From NCBI GenBank assembly GCA_023515745.1, contig JALECJ010000001.1, positions 806,001-870,000 of the forward strand: a stretch of 64,000 nucleotides of DNA. Direction: 5' to 3'. The DNA comes from Amoeboaphelidium protococcarum. Its lineage: Eukaryota; Aphelidiomycota; Aphelidea. The translations under genes and the position numbers were made by a program. Position 1 is the stretch's first letter; each line of letters opens with the position of its first letter. Below, piece by piece: positions 10,875-24,111 of the stretch. Below the pieces are notes generated by a model. That model was not told the origin of the DNA and ran no database searches. It saw only the letters and a list, made by a program, of their open reading frames with translations.

Positions 10875-12833
10875 ATGGATATAGACGATGGACAGATTGT
10901 GGGTGATGATCAAGGTATCAATTCCTCATAGGTATAAGTCCCCCAGAAAGATGTAAGATTTTGTTATTGAATCATCAATCAGTACTGTATCATGTGTGTG
11001 TGTGTAAGAGTAGAAGTTCCCAACTGCTGTGTACTTTATCATTGGTAATGAATTTTGTGAGAGGTTCTCTTTCTATGGCATGAAAACTGTGCTGTTTGTC
11101 TACCTGACCAGCTACTTGCTCATGACTGAAAGTAAAGCCGTGCAAGTGGTACATTCTTTTGGAATGTTTGCCTACTTCTTTCCACTAATCGGTGGTATTT
11201 TGGGAGACTCATATTGGGGGAAATATCGAACCATTTTTAATTTGTCTTTAGTTTACTGTGTGGGCAATCTCATCCTGGCTGTCACTTCCATTCCTTACGT
11301 TACTGGAAATCCTCCCCAAGCGTAAGATTCTATGTTTTATATTTACTTACAGTCTTTAAATCACATGAATTATTAATAAGATTGTGTAGTTGGGGTGCCT
11401 TAATAGGACTTTTACTACTTGCCGTTGGTACTGGTGGTATCAAGTCCAATGTGAGTTCTTTTGGAGGAGATTAGTTTGAGGCAGATTAGACATTGCAGAT
11501 CCAGAGATTCTTCAGTATGTTTTACTTTTCGATCAACTCTGGATCTCTGCTGAGCACATTTGTTACACCTGAATTGCGCTCCATGAAATGTTTTGGATTA
11601 GACAGTTGTTTTCCTTTGGCTTTCGGTGTACCTGCCATACTAATGGTGGTGGCCACTGTTATATTTGTGCTTGGTAATATGGGTGGTCGTTATAAAAAGA
11701 TTCCGATTGGTGAAAATTCTTTAATGCTTTTGTACTCTGTTGTTAAAACTGCTTTAGTTAATAAGTATCAATCTAGAAATTAATATTAGCGCTTATCTGA
11801 TGTTGCAGGAAGTGAACTGGACATCAATGAAAGTGATAGCAATGGTAATCGCGCTTTAGATAACTCAGCAGTTAGAGCGGGCATAATGAAATCACCCAGT
11901 ATCGTCACCTCGCCGATGATGGACCGAAATGCTGAAATCATTCGTTTAAAAAAGACTCCTGTTAGTAGTCCTGTGGACTCTGTAGAGAATCTTCTTCATG
12001 CTCAAACTCAAGAGGACACCGTACTCGTCACTGACCATTGGTTGAATTATGCTTCACCGGCGTACAGTCCACAAGTGATCCAACAAGTCAAATCAGTTCT
12101 GTCTGTGCTTTACATGTTCCTACCTCTTCCCTTCTTTTGGACTTTGTATGATTAATAGAGCTCCCGTTGGGTTGCACAGGCCAAGAAGATGGATCCAATT
12201 ATTCGTCTTTCTGGTGGTGCGGAATGGCGTATAAAGTACGATCAGATGCAACTGGTCAATGCCCTGCTTATTCTTGCGATGATTCCTCTCTTTGATAGAA
12301 TTATATATCCGCTTTGTGCCAAGTATCTCAAATGGTAGATCAAGCCGTTATAGAGAATGTCTATTGGAATGTTTTTAACCGGAGTGGCTTTCATAATGGC
12401 AGCTTTACTCGAAGTGGGCATTCAGAATGGCGAATTTAATGAGAATGGATTTTGTGTTAAACGTTGCGTTCATATCTCTCTCTAAATTCCTCAGTATGTC
12501 GTACTCACAGCTGGCGAGATTATGTTCAGCATCACAGGCTTAGAGTTTGCATATTCTCAATCGCCGCCTTAAATGAAATCGGTAATGCAGGCTTGCTGGC
12601 TGCTCACTGTTGCCATTGGAAATTTAGTGGTTGTTTTGCTCGCTGAAGCCACCCTATTTAAGCTCAACTCTACCGAGTACTTCTTCTTTGCCGCATTGAT
12701 ATTCGCTGCTGCCATTGTGTTTTCGCTAATGAGTCTGACATACAAGTATTAGAAGTTTGATCTCGTTGAGGATATTTTAACCTCTCCTCACGATGATATT
12801 TAGGCCGATGATTAAGAATCTGGTGACAATTGA
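10875..12833 (+). CDS. POT/PTR-family proton-coupled oligopeptide transporter
   Basis: This is a proton-driven di/tripeptide (or nitrate-type) symporter of the SLC15/PTR2 family, predicted in the plasma or vacuolar membrane. The spliced product is 609 residues. The signature EFCERFSFYGMKTVLFVYL is in TM1, FYFSINSGSL in TM5, and GTGGIKSNVSSFGGDQF just before it. A large hydrophilic loop with SPSIVTSP-type phospho-like sites lies between TM6 and TM7. The late helices contain PQYVVLTAGEIMFSITGLEF, typical of the C-terminal half. Two introns are seen: 10953-11013 and 11322-11389, both GTAAG donors. TAG and TAA codons read as Gln, for example in GGDQFEADQT. TGA at 12831-12833. Confidence 0.93.
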
Positions 12834-12993
12834 GTTGACTTGAACTGGGAATACAGCGGTATGAAACTGAGAAATGGCTTGTCAGTAACATGATGATGAT
12901 GATGATAATGTGTAACAATAAAAGATACAAAACTATCCCTATAAAATCGATGATGTGTATAATATAGTAAATAAAGTATCTTCATTAGCGTAT

Positions 12994-13560
12994 TCACTCA
13001 GGCTTAGCCAATGCTTCCTTCTTGGTAGCGACACGCTGAGCACGACGCTCTCTAGCAGCTCTGGTCTTTGCACGATGAGCCTCAGCCTGATCTGCCAGCA
13101 CTTTAGTTCTAGCCTGGTCAGCCTTTGCCTTGTAAATGTACTCCATCAAAACCCTCTTGTTCTTGAAAACATTACCCTTTGCCTTCATGTAGAGATCGTG
13201 GTACAAGTGCTTATCAATCTTACCCAGGGCGCGATACTTGCGCAACAATCTTCTCAACACACGCTGACGACGCATCCACAGAACCTCTGATGGCATACGT
13301 GCCTCGCGGGTACCACGACGCTTACCGGTTCCCATGTGTCTTCCCTTTCTCTTGGCCTCGAGCATGGCACGCACACGAGCGCGACTGTGCATAGCCTGTG
13401 GCTTACGGATAATCAGTCCATCCTTCTTCAATCTGCGAATAGCCTGGCGCGAGTGAGCCTCAGCAATAGTCTGCGTCTCATTAGGATCCAACCAGATCTT
13501 GCGCTTTCCACACTTTAAAACAGCAGCAGCGAGACGCTTCTATAATTTAAGATTCGGCAT
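12994..13560 (-). CDS. RPL19: 60S ribosomal protein L19 (eL19)
   Basis: This is the large-subunit protein eL19, 188 residues, full length and highly conserved. It starts [20 protein letters not shown] and contains [35 protein letters not shown] and the long basic C-terminal helix. The Gln in LQKRL is nearly invariant in eL19 and here is encoded by TAG (13540-13542 on the plus map), one of the cleanest proofs of the code change. It is the only non-standard codon in the gene, so codon choice here is conservative. No intron; TGA at 12994-12996. It converges on the POT gene with a 160-bp spacer holding an ATG-repeat tract. Confidence 0.98.
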
Positions 13561-13815
13561 GCTTAATATTAATATTGACAATTCAAATCTTCCTTGCGGA
13601 AATCACAATTAAATTGGCGATAGAGTATTTAGCGTTAGAGCTCTTGGACGCGAAAGAAAATTTGGATCACGCAAAGATTTCGGTTAAGGCGAAAATATCT
13701 GGCGCGACGCGAGACGATTCAATCAATAAAGAACGAGTGGTGATGAAAACTCAGGCGACAACGTGTGACATCAGCAGCAAGACTAATCCATCATAGAGAT
13801 CACGCGCGGTATAAA

Positions 13816-14028
13816 ATGTTTGTCTATCAAATACTAAAAGGCTGGGCGTATGTATTAGGAGCTGGATTTGTGGGATATCAAGTAACCAAGTACATAACTT
13901 ATAACAATAAGAAGGACGCGTTTTTGAAAGAGAAAGAACGTGATCGTATAATGAGAAAGCTAGGTGTGTCTGAGGAGTCTAAAAAGTCGGTTCCTCCATT
14001 CTCATACTCTTCTGAATCTAATTAGTGA
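13816..14028 (+). CDS. Small single-pass membrane protein
   Basis: This 70-residue ORF has a hydrophobic helix at about residues 7-25 (GWAYVLGAGFVGYQV), a very basic and acidic stretch after it (KKDAFLKEKERDRIMRK) and a Ser-rich end. The shape resembles small mitochondrial inner-membrane or ER proteins, but I recognise no family. It ends TAG-TGA; only TGA at 14026-14028 counts as the stop. An upstream in-frame ATG at 13765 would add 17 residues. It is divergent from RPL19. Confidence 0.55.
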
Positions 14029-14114
14029 TGTAATTGTTGTTTTAGTTAAGCATGTATATAATAAAATTCTTTTGATGTATACATTTCTATTGATACGGTA
14101 ACTCCTCTGCTTCA

Positions 14115-14801
14115 TCAGGACTATTCACACTTATGAGCACGCGCCTTCTTTGACTTTTTCAACTTCTTAGATATCTTATTATCCTTCTTACTAGACTTGC
14201 TCTTTTTAGATTTCTCCTTCATCTTCTTATGATTCTTTTCGGTAATAACTTCATTAACTTTGCGCACTTATGTTTCTGAAACTTGATTTACAACTGTACT
14301 GGTAACAGAACTCGATGTGGAGGATTACCCAAAGATGTGAATATGATTACTAGTATCTGACGTGGCCTCTTGCTTGGCTTTCAGGAATTTTGCTCTGTGA
14401 GCAAGCCTTCCAAATGCAGGTGTTGATGCCGCTGTAGAATCGACTACTACTTCACTATCACTCACATTGATCATTGAATCAGCGTTATCAGGAGCAATCT
14501 GGACATTCAACTAAGATAATATATCGTTGAAAGCATCAGTATGCGCAAGCCAATTGTCTTCTGAGCGTGGTAATTCATGAGATCCAATACCAGTCGCGTC
14601 AGTTTTTAATTTGATTTTGATATGCTCAGTGTGTCCCTCTTCATTTCTACCAAGGCCTTTGCCATCTTTCCATCCCATTTTCTGAAGCATTTTATATGCT
14701 GGTGAGAGCGGAGCAACGCTATCCTTCCAATGATTATTTAAGTTTCGGATATCACCAACAACAGGCTTATCTTTACGTTATTTCGGTTGTGCTAGTCCCA
14801 T
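14115..14801 (-). CDS. PINX1: PINX1/GNO1-type G-patch protein
   Basis: This nucleolar G-patch protein is known as PinX1/Gno1, an activator of the DEAH helicase Prp43 in pre-rRNA and snoRNA maturation. The product is 228 residues and starts MGLAQPKQRK. The G-patch at about residues 37-75 reads MLQKMGWKDGKGLGRNEEGH with HIKIKLKTDATGIG. The PINX1-specific block EDNWLAHTDAFNDILSQLN follows. The C-terminus is a long lysine/serine run, as expected for nucleolar targeting. Start ATG 14801; TGA at 14115-14117. No intron. Confidence 0.92.
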
Positions 14802-15239
14802 ATTTCAAAATTCTAAACTGTTAATCTGTCAGTAAAAACTAAAAGGCGTCTTACAATTTGACAAGTTTTCACCAGCGTCGTCAAATTTATTGCATCCCAT
14901 TTCGAATACACTTGCCCGCATAAAATAGCTAAAGGATTTAGAAAAGAGGTAGTCAATTTGTTACTAAAAATTCCAGGTTGTTAAAGTTTAAGATATTGTG
15001 AAAATATTCCAACGTGTATCTGGATCGACCACAAGTTTTTTCAAGATAGAAAATTTGCCAACGCGGACATGCATCGACTCGATCAATACAAAAGACTAAA
15101 AGTACGGGACAATGATGGATGAATTTGATCTTGCTAACGAAAAGCATAGACGGTACTTTGTCCCAAACCAACAAATTTATTTATATCATACAACTAAATA
15201 AAACATCAATTTTATTTCAACAAACATCAACCTATTCAA
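14802..15239. other. Spacer between CCH1 end and PINX1 start
   Basis: This 438-bp AT-rich stretch lies downstream of the Cch1 gene and upstream of PINX1, both on the minus strand. Short ORFs on either strand overlap the Cch1 tail or have skewed composition, and I do not call any. It should contain the PINX1 promoter and Cch1 polyadenylation signals. Confidence 0.5.
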
Positions 15240-18200
15240 TCACTTTTTTAACCAAGAGGACTTTCTCAAATTATCCATCAATACTTTGCACTGAGCCTCA
15301 GTCAACTCATGATGAGCCGCCACTGACTCTGGAATGCTCTGGAAACTGTTCAATGCTGAAGGACCAGTACCAGCTTCACGCCAAGACACTTTAGACGGTG
15401 AATTCTTCATGTTACCAGAGCTAGCGGTGGACAAGTTCAGAGAATCTTGTATCATCGACACTGCCGAAGCATCAGCCTTCTCTATAGAAGCATTAAAATC
15501 GCCACGACGAGGAATTGTAGCATTGGACATTTCGTCAACCACAACAATCGTTGGAATCTGTTGAGGAGATCCAAACTTTATTCCATCATCAGCCTAGCCA
15601 AACTCGTTCATTCTACTATCAGGCCGTTCTGATGCCTTTGCACTATTCCTACCTGAAGACAGATTAGATGTCTCACGCGCAAATGGAAACTTGCCGCGAT
15701 CAATCGATGGTACAGGGGGAATATCACCAGCACTTACAGGACGATCTCCAGATGTCATCATGTCGCGCTATTCTCTCATGCGCTCGTACCTTCTTTGAAT
15801 CGCAATTCCAACAAATATGGATCTTAGCTTCTCTTTGCACACCTATTCGTGAATCATTTCAATCTCTTACTATCTCTGGAACAACTCCTCAATTTTGAGC
15901 GCTTTCTCCGGGTCAATCAATTACATAGAGAGGATATGAAGCATTTTCTAAAACGAAATTCCATTTACTCCATCGTCAGCCAATAAAGCCTCATGATAGA
16001 CAAAGTTAAGCTAAGCGCGGCGAGTTCTAACTTGCTCGTTCTTGAGTCCACTTAACGTTTGATTCAGTAAAGTAATATTGACCATCTTTTTCACCATTGT
16101 ATCATACACAGATTTTTGCTTCTACTAATCGGATGAAACGCTCAATATGGTAGACTTTCTCAACTTGTTAGCGGAGTCACCTTTGTTCTAACCACCAGAC
16201 AAAGATCCATATCCTCCAACGTCATCCGCAGTCACATCAATCATGCTAGAAACCAAAATCTTGGGCTTCAATGGATTTGGTTTATCATTGGCCGCTTCCA
16301 CAATTGCATTGTCAGTGTTCATGCGCTTCAACCCGCCACCACTAGCAGTCTTGCTCAACTCCTAGTCAGCGCCAGCGGACGCTGTCTTGGTCAAAGATTT
16401 TACAATGTTCGCGCTAAGAATTCTGGATCGCAGCTTCGGCTTCTCGACACTATCTGACTTTACAATTGCAGTTTTCAAATTCTGAGATCCAAATTTGGTG
16501 TCGCCTTGCTTTTTAGCCGGAATATAGCGACAACTTCCCATTAACTAATGCACCTAAAATTCTTTGCTATAAACCTCAACGCGCAATCTTCCTTACAACT
16601 TACTTAGGAAACGGGGAATTTAATCGACTCTGATAAATCCTTTCCCCTTTGGATCAAACTGGGCCCAATTTTACTTGAATAAAGCCAAATCTTCAGCAGT
16701 TAGCACGGTCCCCTCTGAGCCTTCTTCCTACGCCGCGTCAAAACTATCCACCACGGTCACCACGAAGAGACCAGTGAATATTAAAGTCATGACAATCTCA
16801 AACGAGACGAATACCAGCAGAGCAAAGGAATTACTGCCACAATCACTCAACAGATAGGTGAAAGGATTAGCTTCACATTCTGGATACTCAACGCGCATAT
16901 CTTTCACTATACCATTCCACACCTCTCCGGTAGTCATTCTAAACAGTGTCAACATTCCAACACCAAACTGCCTAAAGTTGGCATGCGAATCCGTAGTAGT
17001 GCCGTGACGGGTTAGACCAAAAAGCTCCATACAAATCAAAGTATATGCCGTGAGCGTAACAAGCAGAACACCAAGTACATTGAAAATTTGTTTAGCACTA
17101 GCAGTTATAGTCTTGTCAAAGGTCTTGAGTACAGGCACAAGAGGTATTAGCTTTATAAACGTCATATCCAGAAAAGCATTCTGAATTTACACAAAAGCTT
17201 CAGTTTACTACAACACTAGATCAACCTTTGCCATTCGAAGCACAGAAATATTAAACAATCCTTGCGCAACAAAAAGATCATACCAGTGCCAGGGATTTTG
17301 ACGCCACTACATTAATAAGAATTAGATAAGCTAATGCTAACGCTAAATAACATTACCTTTTTAAAACCAAGTCCATATCTTTTGACTACAAAATCAAACA
17401 TGTATACAATAGACACACATCCGTAAAAATAACGCAAGAATCCATCATATGCAACAAGAGAATAATCAGGAGATAGATCGCCGTTAGCCAACGTGACATA
17501 CTGCTAAAAATTGGACATCATCACAATGGTAGTCACAATCGTAGTCCAAAAGACGAGCTTAGACAATGGACCATATTTATCTTTCACCAGATTAAAGCAA
17601 ATACCGCGCCACTTTGAATTGCTTGCAAGTTCTCTTTTCCTTGATGGTCTCAACAATTTCATAGATTTCTAAACTTCCACCCAGTTTCTTTACTGATTCT
17701 ACATAAGAGTACAATAAAATCGTTGATAATCAACATAAACAAATGCAATAGTACCGTCAATAAAGCCGTTCCATCTCTAGTCATAAAAGCCTGCATAATG
17801 ACACCGACAAAGAGATTACGCATAATGACATATCCAAATATCATCCAAATCAGAAAATAGAACGCATTCCAAGGAGACAATGGAGGCCACTTTGATTCTC
17901 CACCAACAACACCATTGTTGGATATACCCGCATAAAACTTCAACATCCAACCTTCTTCGAGCACCATTTCAAACAGACTGAGAAGCGAAGACCAAAAGTC
18001 ATCAAAAGTTGTCGTAATCTGCTGAGCCGCCCATTAACGAGGGATGTAATAGCCAAGACTTTGATCGAGATAAATCCCAGTACACTCATTAGCGGTCAAC
18101 ATTGAGTGATCATTGCAGCTGTTCATAAGTCCGGCAAAGAGAACATTTCCATAGCTAGCATAAGGCACTAGGAAGAATAGGAATAGCAGGATAGCTTCCA

Positions 18201-21200
18201 TGATATTTAAAAAACTAGAACATACAGTCTCAAATATGCGTTTCATTCCGTCAAATTACGGAATGATACGAAAAGCTTTTAGACCACGAAGGGCACGCAC
18301 TATACGAGGAAAGCCTACATTCGATGACACGGGAGTCAGAATGCTGTACCAAGAGGTGAACAACGTAATAACATCAATCCAGCTCCATCCATTGAGAAGA
18401 AAAGGCTAAGGAGATATCAGAAGACCATCAGCAACGCTTCTGAACAAAAAGAACAGAGCAAAAATCACTGCAAATATATCATTGCTAAGATACACCCACT
18501 CGCGATAAAACTCCTTAGACTCGATGAGCATTCGAACTTCAGAAACTGGGTTGATCAGATCAATTTAGCTCACTGTCGTGTTCTAGCTTGTGGCGTAACT
18601 GACCAAAAAAGACTCCAATGATCTTCTTCTACTGGCAGGGGAATCGAATGTCAGGGCAAGACAAGATAGAATGATGAATATGTTCTCAATGGCAATTGAC
18701 ATCTTGCGACGACTGGTACCATTCTTGCCAACTAAGAATATACATAACCGTCTAAACCAATGATCAGGCGTAAACAAGAAGTAGCTAGCGTCATACAAAG
18801 GATGGGCTTCATTAAAGCGGGACACGGCTTCTCTCCTTTCACTTCCTTGGTCCGTCTACACTCTCACTTAAGCTTCATCAAACGCGGGATTAAGCTGATC
18901 CAAATTCTTAGCATGATGCAAAGTCTTGCTACCGCCGCGATGTCTCAGCTCAGACACGATAGCGAGGACTTTATTGCGGACATACGATCCGTCATCCAAA
19001 ATAGTGCTCTCAACTGCCCCCTGATCGTCTTAATCTTATTATGCAGATGACGGATCCTTCGAATCGTTCACTGCAGCAGAATCCTTGCCAAACATCTTCT
19101 CCCTCAAAGCTCTTTTAAACAGCTTCCATGGGCCAACATAATCAGATTCATCATCGCCATTATCCTTCCATAACTTTGAAGAATCATCAGAGTACCCTTT
19201 TACAAACTCATTATGATAGACAGCACGAATTTTGGCACGAAACTACTACGGCAACTACTTCACAGACAATATGCGGGGACTTGGACGCAAATAAGTAAAA
19301 GGATTCCATTTGCTAAAGTAGCTAGACTAGTCTTACTATGAAGCACCATCAATTTTGTTCAAAAGCTAAACCACTTGTCCAAACTTCTTCTCCTCTTCTT
19401 AAAACTCAAAATTCTCAAGCAATACGGCAACAGCAAGATCCACCACCACGGAATGACACATTATGAACAGACATGTAAAGAAGATGCCAGAGAAGAAGAA
19501 TCCCACCGTATTACCTTACTACGAAAACAGACCGCTGTACAAAGGATCCGTCCAATTGTCAGACACCATACACTAAAAAGTAGTTAGGAAGGCTTCAAAA
19601 AAGCTGTCAAAGTTAGAATCAGGGCTATTAGGATCCAGAAATTCCATATGCCCACCGAATAACTGCATCGCCATAGTGGCAAAGGTGGACAGAATCATAA
19701 TCACAAACAGAATGACACTAAAGAAGCTTTACAAATCACCAAAGGCCAGTTTCAGAGTCTTCTACAGTCTAGGAAATGCTTCCGCCAATCTTTAAAATCT
19801 CAAAATCTGAAACAAACTTAAATATTTGGCGACTGGACTCCTTCTGACCTAGGGAATATCAATCAACGCATTTCCAATCACCAAAAAAGTATCAAATAGC
19901 CTTTGTTTGCCGTGATAGAATTTCTCGCCATTTTCCAAAGCATTGAATTGAATTAACACATCTGCAGTGAAAAATACAAGCAACATTAAATCTAGCGAGT
20001 ATGTTAATTGCAGCATGCCTTCATCGTTTACATACTTCTAGTCCATCAACACAGTGGAAAGAGACAGCAGAGAGGCGGCAACAACAACGTACTTGTACCA
20101 TTAAGAGGTTGTGATAAACTTGGCATATTCGTAGAGAACTGAGCGAGTGTCAAATTTATTACCTTCCTTTGTCAATTTCCAGCCATTGGCAGTTTATTAA
20201 AGGATTTGCTTTCTCTTTCTCTCCTTTACCAACGCCTCCTGGTACTGACTTCTGATACTTGAATATGTCTCCGAAATGACAGCCACCAACATATTCATGA
20301 GAATGAAATCCACTAAAAGTATCACAACGACATGGTATATGAAAGAGGACCAATCTTAAGCATCCATCGACATATACATTGTACGAGTCCAACCTTACTC
20401 TGTGGCGGATTGAAATATCGAGAAAGTCGCAGAGAATATGTTATCAAAGGACACAAATCCAAAAGGCTTCTCGTTGGCAGTCTCCATGTACTTACACACT
20501 TGAGGATAAGGACAAGCATAACCTTGCGGAACACCTTGATGATACTTGGCGGTCATAATACTACCATCTTGCATCTCATAAGATCCACAAGCTTTAATAG
20601 GTTTAACCATTTGATTACTCACTAGGCCATTACCGTCAGTGGACTCCAAAACGCAACGCCTAGCAAGAGTTCCTTTGTGAAATTATACTCCAGTTATAGC
20701 CAAAAATAGATAAATGTATGTAATAAACACCAAGACTTTGCCGAGCAATTTGGACGAACTTGTGACAGAACGAGTGATCACTGAGAGACCTCTAGATACC
20801 AGAAGCAGTAATCTAAATGGTCGCATTGCTGATAATGTTCTAAAGACAAGGACCCAAACACTACCAGTCTAACTTATAGCAACATAAATCCAAAAGAACA
20901 TGCAGATAGCAAAGTCAAACTAATTACCGGCTGACTTCCAGAATGTATGATTGGCTTCAAAATAATCAAGCGGCTCCACGTCAGAATTGTATAGATATTT
21001 CAAGAGATAATATTCAATCTTATCCACTAAAGTGTAATTTCCGCGGATAAAAAATCCGTACACAATGCATTTAGCAATTATCTCTAGAGTGTACATGATA
21101 AAGACCGCGAGAAGGGCATAATCCTACCACATGAATCCAAACTCATCCTAACGCTTCTACCTTTTCTGAAAACTCATGCTGGCATATATGATCCAGTTTA

Positions 21201-21982
21201 TAAACGTCAATAAGGTTATTACAGGCTAATACCATTTTCTGCTTATCAAGCGATGAAGAAACATTCTAAAGCGATTCTCAGGCGAAAATAATCCCAACGA
21301 ATAACCAGTCAGCTTAGTGGTACCTCCTTCCTTGTCATTTAAAGTAAAAATGGCAGTTTCGGTATCCATAAAACTCTCTGCCCTGCCACCGGTAATGCTA
21401 GATCTAACACCACTTATGCTAGTCTTCCGCTCGGACCCAAATACATCTGATTTAGAGCTTGACTGGCTAGCTGATGTTATAGAGCGATTCTTTGCAAATA
21501 CATCTGTTCCAGTGCTACCAGAGTTAGGCAATTTGCTACCAGTCTTCTCAAAAAAATCAGCAATAGATGACAATTTGGACACTGAGCGCGGTGGCAGGAT
21601 TGACGTTGCGGCCAGAGAGCGAGACGAGCGGTCAGGTTTCAGCTGGGACGACAATGAAGACTGCGGTTACAACATACCGGATTTGCCCCCACTGGGCGCC
21701 CTGTCCATAGAGTTGGACGTCAAACTAGCTGGCGAAGTTTTTGGTCTCTAATCTTGAGTAAACTCAGTCTGATTCCCAGAGACGGCTGAGAATTCATCTA
21801 CAGCTTTGTGCAATGATGACTGCGATGCTTTGACTTCATTCAGGGATTCATCTACATAAATATGTCAAATGGATTCATTAGATATTTATCAAGACACAGT
21901 AACAATATAAGATACCTTAAATGAAGATAGTAGGAGGAACTACTGGTTTATCACCACTATGAGGATACTGTTGTTCAGCCAT
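15240..21982 (-). CDS. CCH1: Four-domain voltage-gated calcium channel, fungal Cch1 type
   Basis: This is the pore subunit of the high-affinity Ca2+ influx channel of the plasma membrane (Cch1, which works with Mid1 in yeasts), 2190 residues after splicing. A Ser/Thr-rich N-terminal 230 residues precedes four six-helix repeats with charged S4 segments. The pore loops read FQSATEQGW, FQCMVSDNW, FEMVLEEGW and FRMTTGEVW, giving Q/D/E/E at the filter. After repeat IV, DCGSNSFALLVF and an EF-hand-like segment (WAQFDPKGKGFI) match the fungal Cch1 tail. Introns at 21852-21915, 17699-17754 and 17307-17356 each end ATGTAG. The Gln of filter I is TAA (20395-20397). The related NALCN is the alternative, but repeat IV and the tail favour Cch1. 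Confidence 0.88.
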
Positions 21983-22278
21983 ATCTCCACGGGACCGATG
22001 TGATGAGTTTCAGAAATGAGAGAGTTAGAGAAACGATGAAACAAAGTTTGACGAATCGCGCGACAGCTGCTCTGCAAGAATTTACATTTGAGTTTTTCAT
22101 GTACCTCAGCGCGTAGAATTTGAAAGTAATGATGAATCTTTGATAGCAGATGTTTATCATCGCTAAATGACTTGATACACGCTGTTAAAGATTTAAAGAT
22201 TGTCAGATTCAATCAGTAAGTCACGTCAGATATACTTGGTAATAAAAGTTTATTCATCATGATCATTCACTCGCATAC

Positions 22279-23748
22279 TCAAACTGAAACCATAAGAGAG
22301 CAATCAATCGCGGTTTTGATATAGAGCTTGATAGAGCAATCCTGATGTTACAAGGATTTTACAGCTGCTTAAATCTGCTGAATAATCATATATATGGGCA
22401 TAGAGGACAATTATAGGAATACTTGAATGCTTCGCGCCTTAATATTAACCAAATTTGGAATCAATTTGTTAATTATCAGATTTAAATCGGACTTGGATAC
22501 TTGCAGTCCAATTTTCAGGTCGCCGACAGCATTCGTTGGAGCTCCCTGATGTTGACGAATCTAAGCAAGGTCACTAAGCAATTCAATAAACTCTTCTACG
22601 TAACGAACCCTCACAAACGTACTACCAGGCACAACAGGCGCGTCAAGCAGTTAAGACTCCCACTTTGAGATTTCACCATACTTTGCGAAATCCTTAGATT
22701 CAAACGACAACTTCAAAGCATTGATATATGTACCACATCTGAACTTCATTCTCTAATAGATGGAACTTACTCTATCTTCAGAGGGCATCAGACGAAGCAC
22801 TTTATATCCGACCGTAACACTTTAAAATCCAAATTCATACCCGACTAGCATTTACAGCATATTGTCTATAGCATCCGAATTAGTTTCGTAATACGCCTAG
22901 ATGTAGAGATCTTTAATGAAGGGCAAAACAGATTTAACAGACTGATCCAAGCTAATACTCTCAAAGTAGCCAAGATCCTTGTGGGCAAGTGAAACAATCA
23001 ACATCATCCGAGATTTAATGTTCACAAAAACAGGTTTTCTTTAAAGGAGCTCTCCAAATTATTCATTGAGTTTCTCGATCATCAGCTCAGTCTCCAATGA
23101 TACCTGCATTGAGTAGTCTTGCTCAAGGTGAACAGCGATGCTTTTCTCGTTAGCTGACTATGCTCTAGACGCGATCGTTTGGATGCTCACCTTACATTGA
23201 ATGAACACCTTACCAAATGTTAATTGTTTCAGTACAAACTACATATCTTTTATGAAATATTCGTGGCGACAGTCACCTTCAAATATGAATTTTAGCCCAA
23301 CAGAGGTCCATAGCTTTTTATGTTTCGCAAAATCGTCAGATAGCGTATTAAAGACTTGATTGCCCTGCAGTCGATTTAAAGATAGCCTCACCTCGCGCCT
23401 AAGAACGATATCTTCTTCATGATCCACATCAACAAATCTTCTAAGCTAATCAAAGGCATATTTAAGGAAATCCATTTACAAGCACCACTCTTTGCGCTCC
23501 CTATTCTCATCCAAAAGTGTTTTGATTTTTGGTGATACTAGCTGAAAGGACGTGTAATCTCGACATGCCTGAGCCACATCAGCGAAATATCCTTAAACAG
23601 ATTATCCTATTCCCGGCTAAGAAATATCACCGGTAATCTTGGCAGCTATGGAATTGAGTGCGTTTCTATCTAGCGAAAGGAGACCAGCTTGTATTTTCAG
23701 TAGTTTCAATGCGATTACAAGCCAATGAATAATAGTGACTTTTATCAT
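22279..23748 (-). CDS. Secreted protein of unknown function (family B)
   Basis: The product is 489 residues with a signal-peptide-like start (MIKVTIIHWLVIALKLLKIQ) and no later membrane segment. The rest is soluble with regular leucine/isoleucine spacing and a few Cys. I recognise no domain. It faintly resembles the protein at 25009-26505: similar length, similar leader, and shared segments of the type VLPFIKDLYIQAYY versus VLPLIKAKRISVVYG. Together with the chitin-binding gene it forms a row of three secreted products on one strand. About 25 TAA/TAG Gln codons; the frame is unbroken; TGA at 22279-22281. Confidence 0.7.
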
Positions 23749-24111
23749 ATTTACGCGTATACTACCAATATTGTGGGACTATTAAAAGAGCCTGTTTCCT
23801 CTTACTCTACAAATAAAAGGATAATTTGCTTATCAATGTAAAAAGCTTAAATTTCAGCGTCGGAAGTTGAAATTTTTAAATTCCGAATTTAAAGCCCACG
23901 TGGTATTAGATAGTTCACTTGTCTAAATTCTCCTGAAAGTCTCAAGTTGTAAAGTTTATTGAATTCAGGAGTAAGTACTATAATTATAACAAAGTAAATT
24001 GACAAGGTCACGTATATCTAGAGTATTGAATACTCAAATAATTAAATACTAATTTCATTCATCATATTTATAAAAACCAAAACTTCAAACATAATCAGCG
24101 TGGGGCAGCTT
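23749..24111. other. Spacer, no gene seen
   Basis: This 363-bp AT-rich stretch lies upstream of the secreted-protein gene and downstream of the chitin-binding gene. No frame of useful length has coding-like composition. Confidence 0.5.

Noticed and set aside
14820-14870. U5 snRNA-like loop (CGCCTTTTA on the minus strand)
   Set aside because: The next base is wrong for the invariant loop, and there is no flanking stem or Sm site; it lies in the PINX1 leader.
21317-21751. Plus-strand ORF of 144 codons
   Set aside because: It is antisense to the Ser-rich N-terminus of the Cch1 channel.
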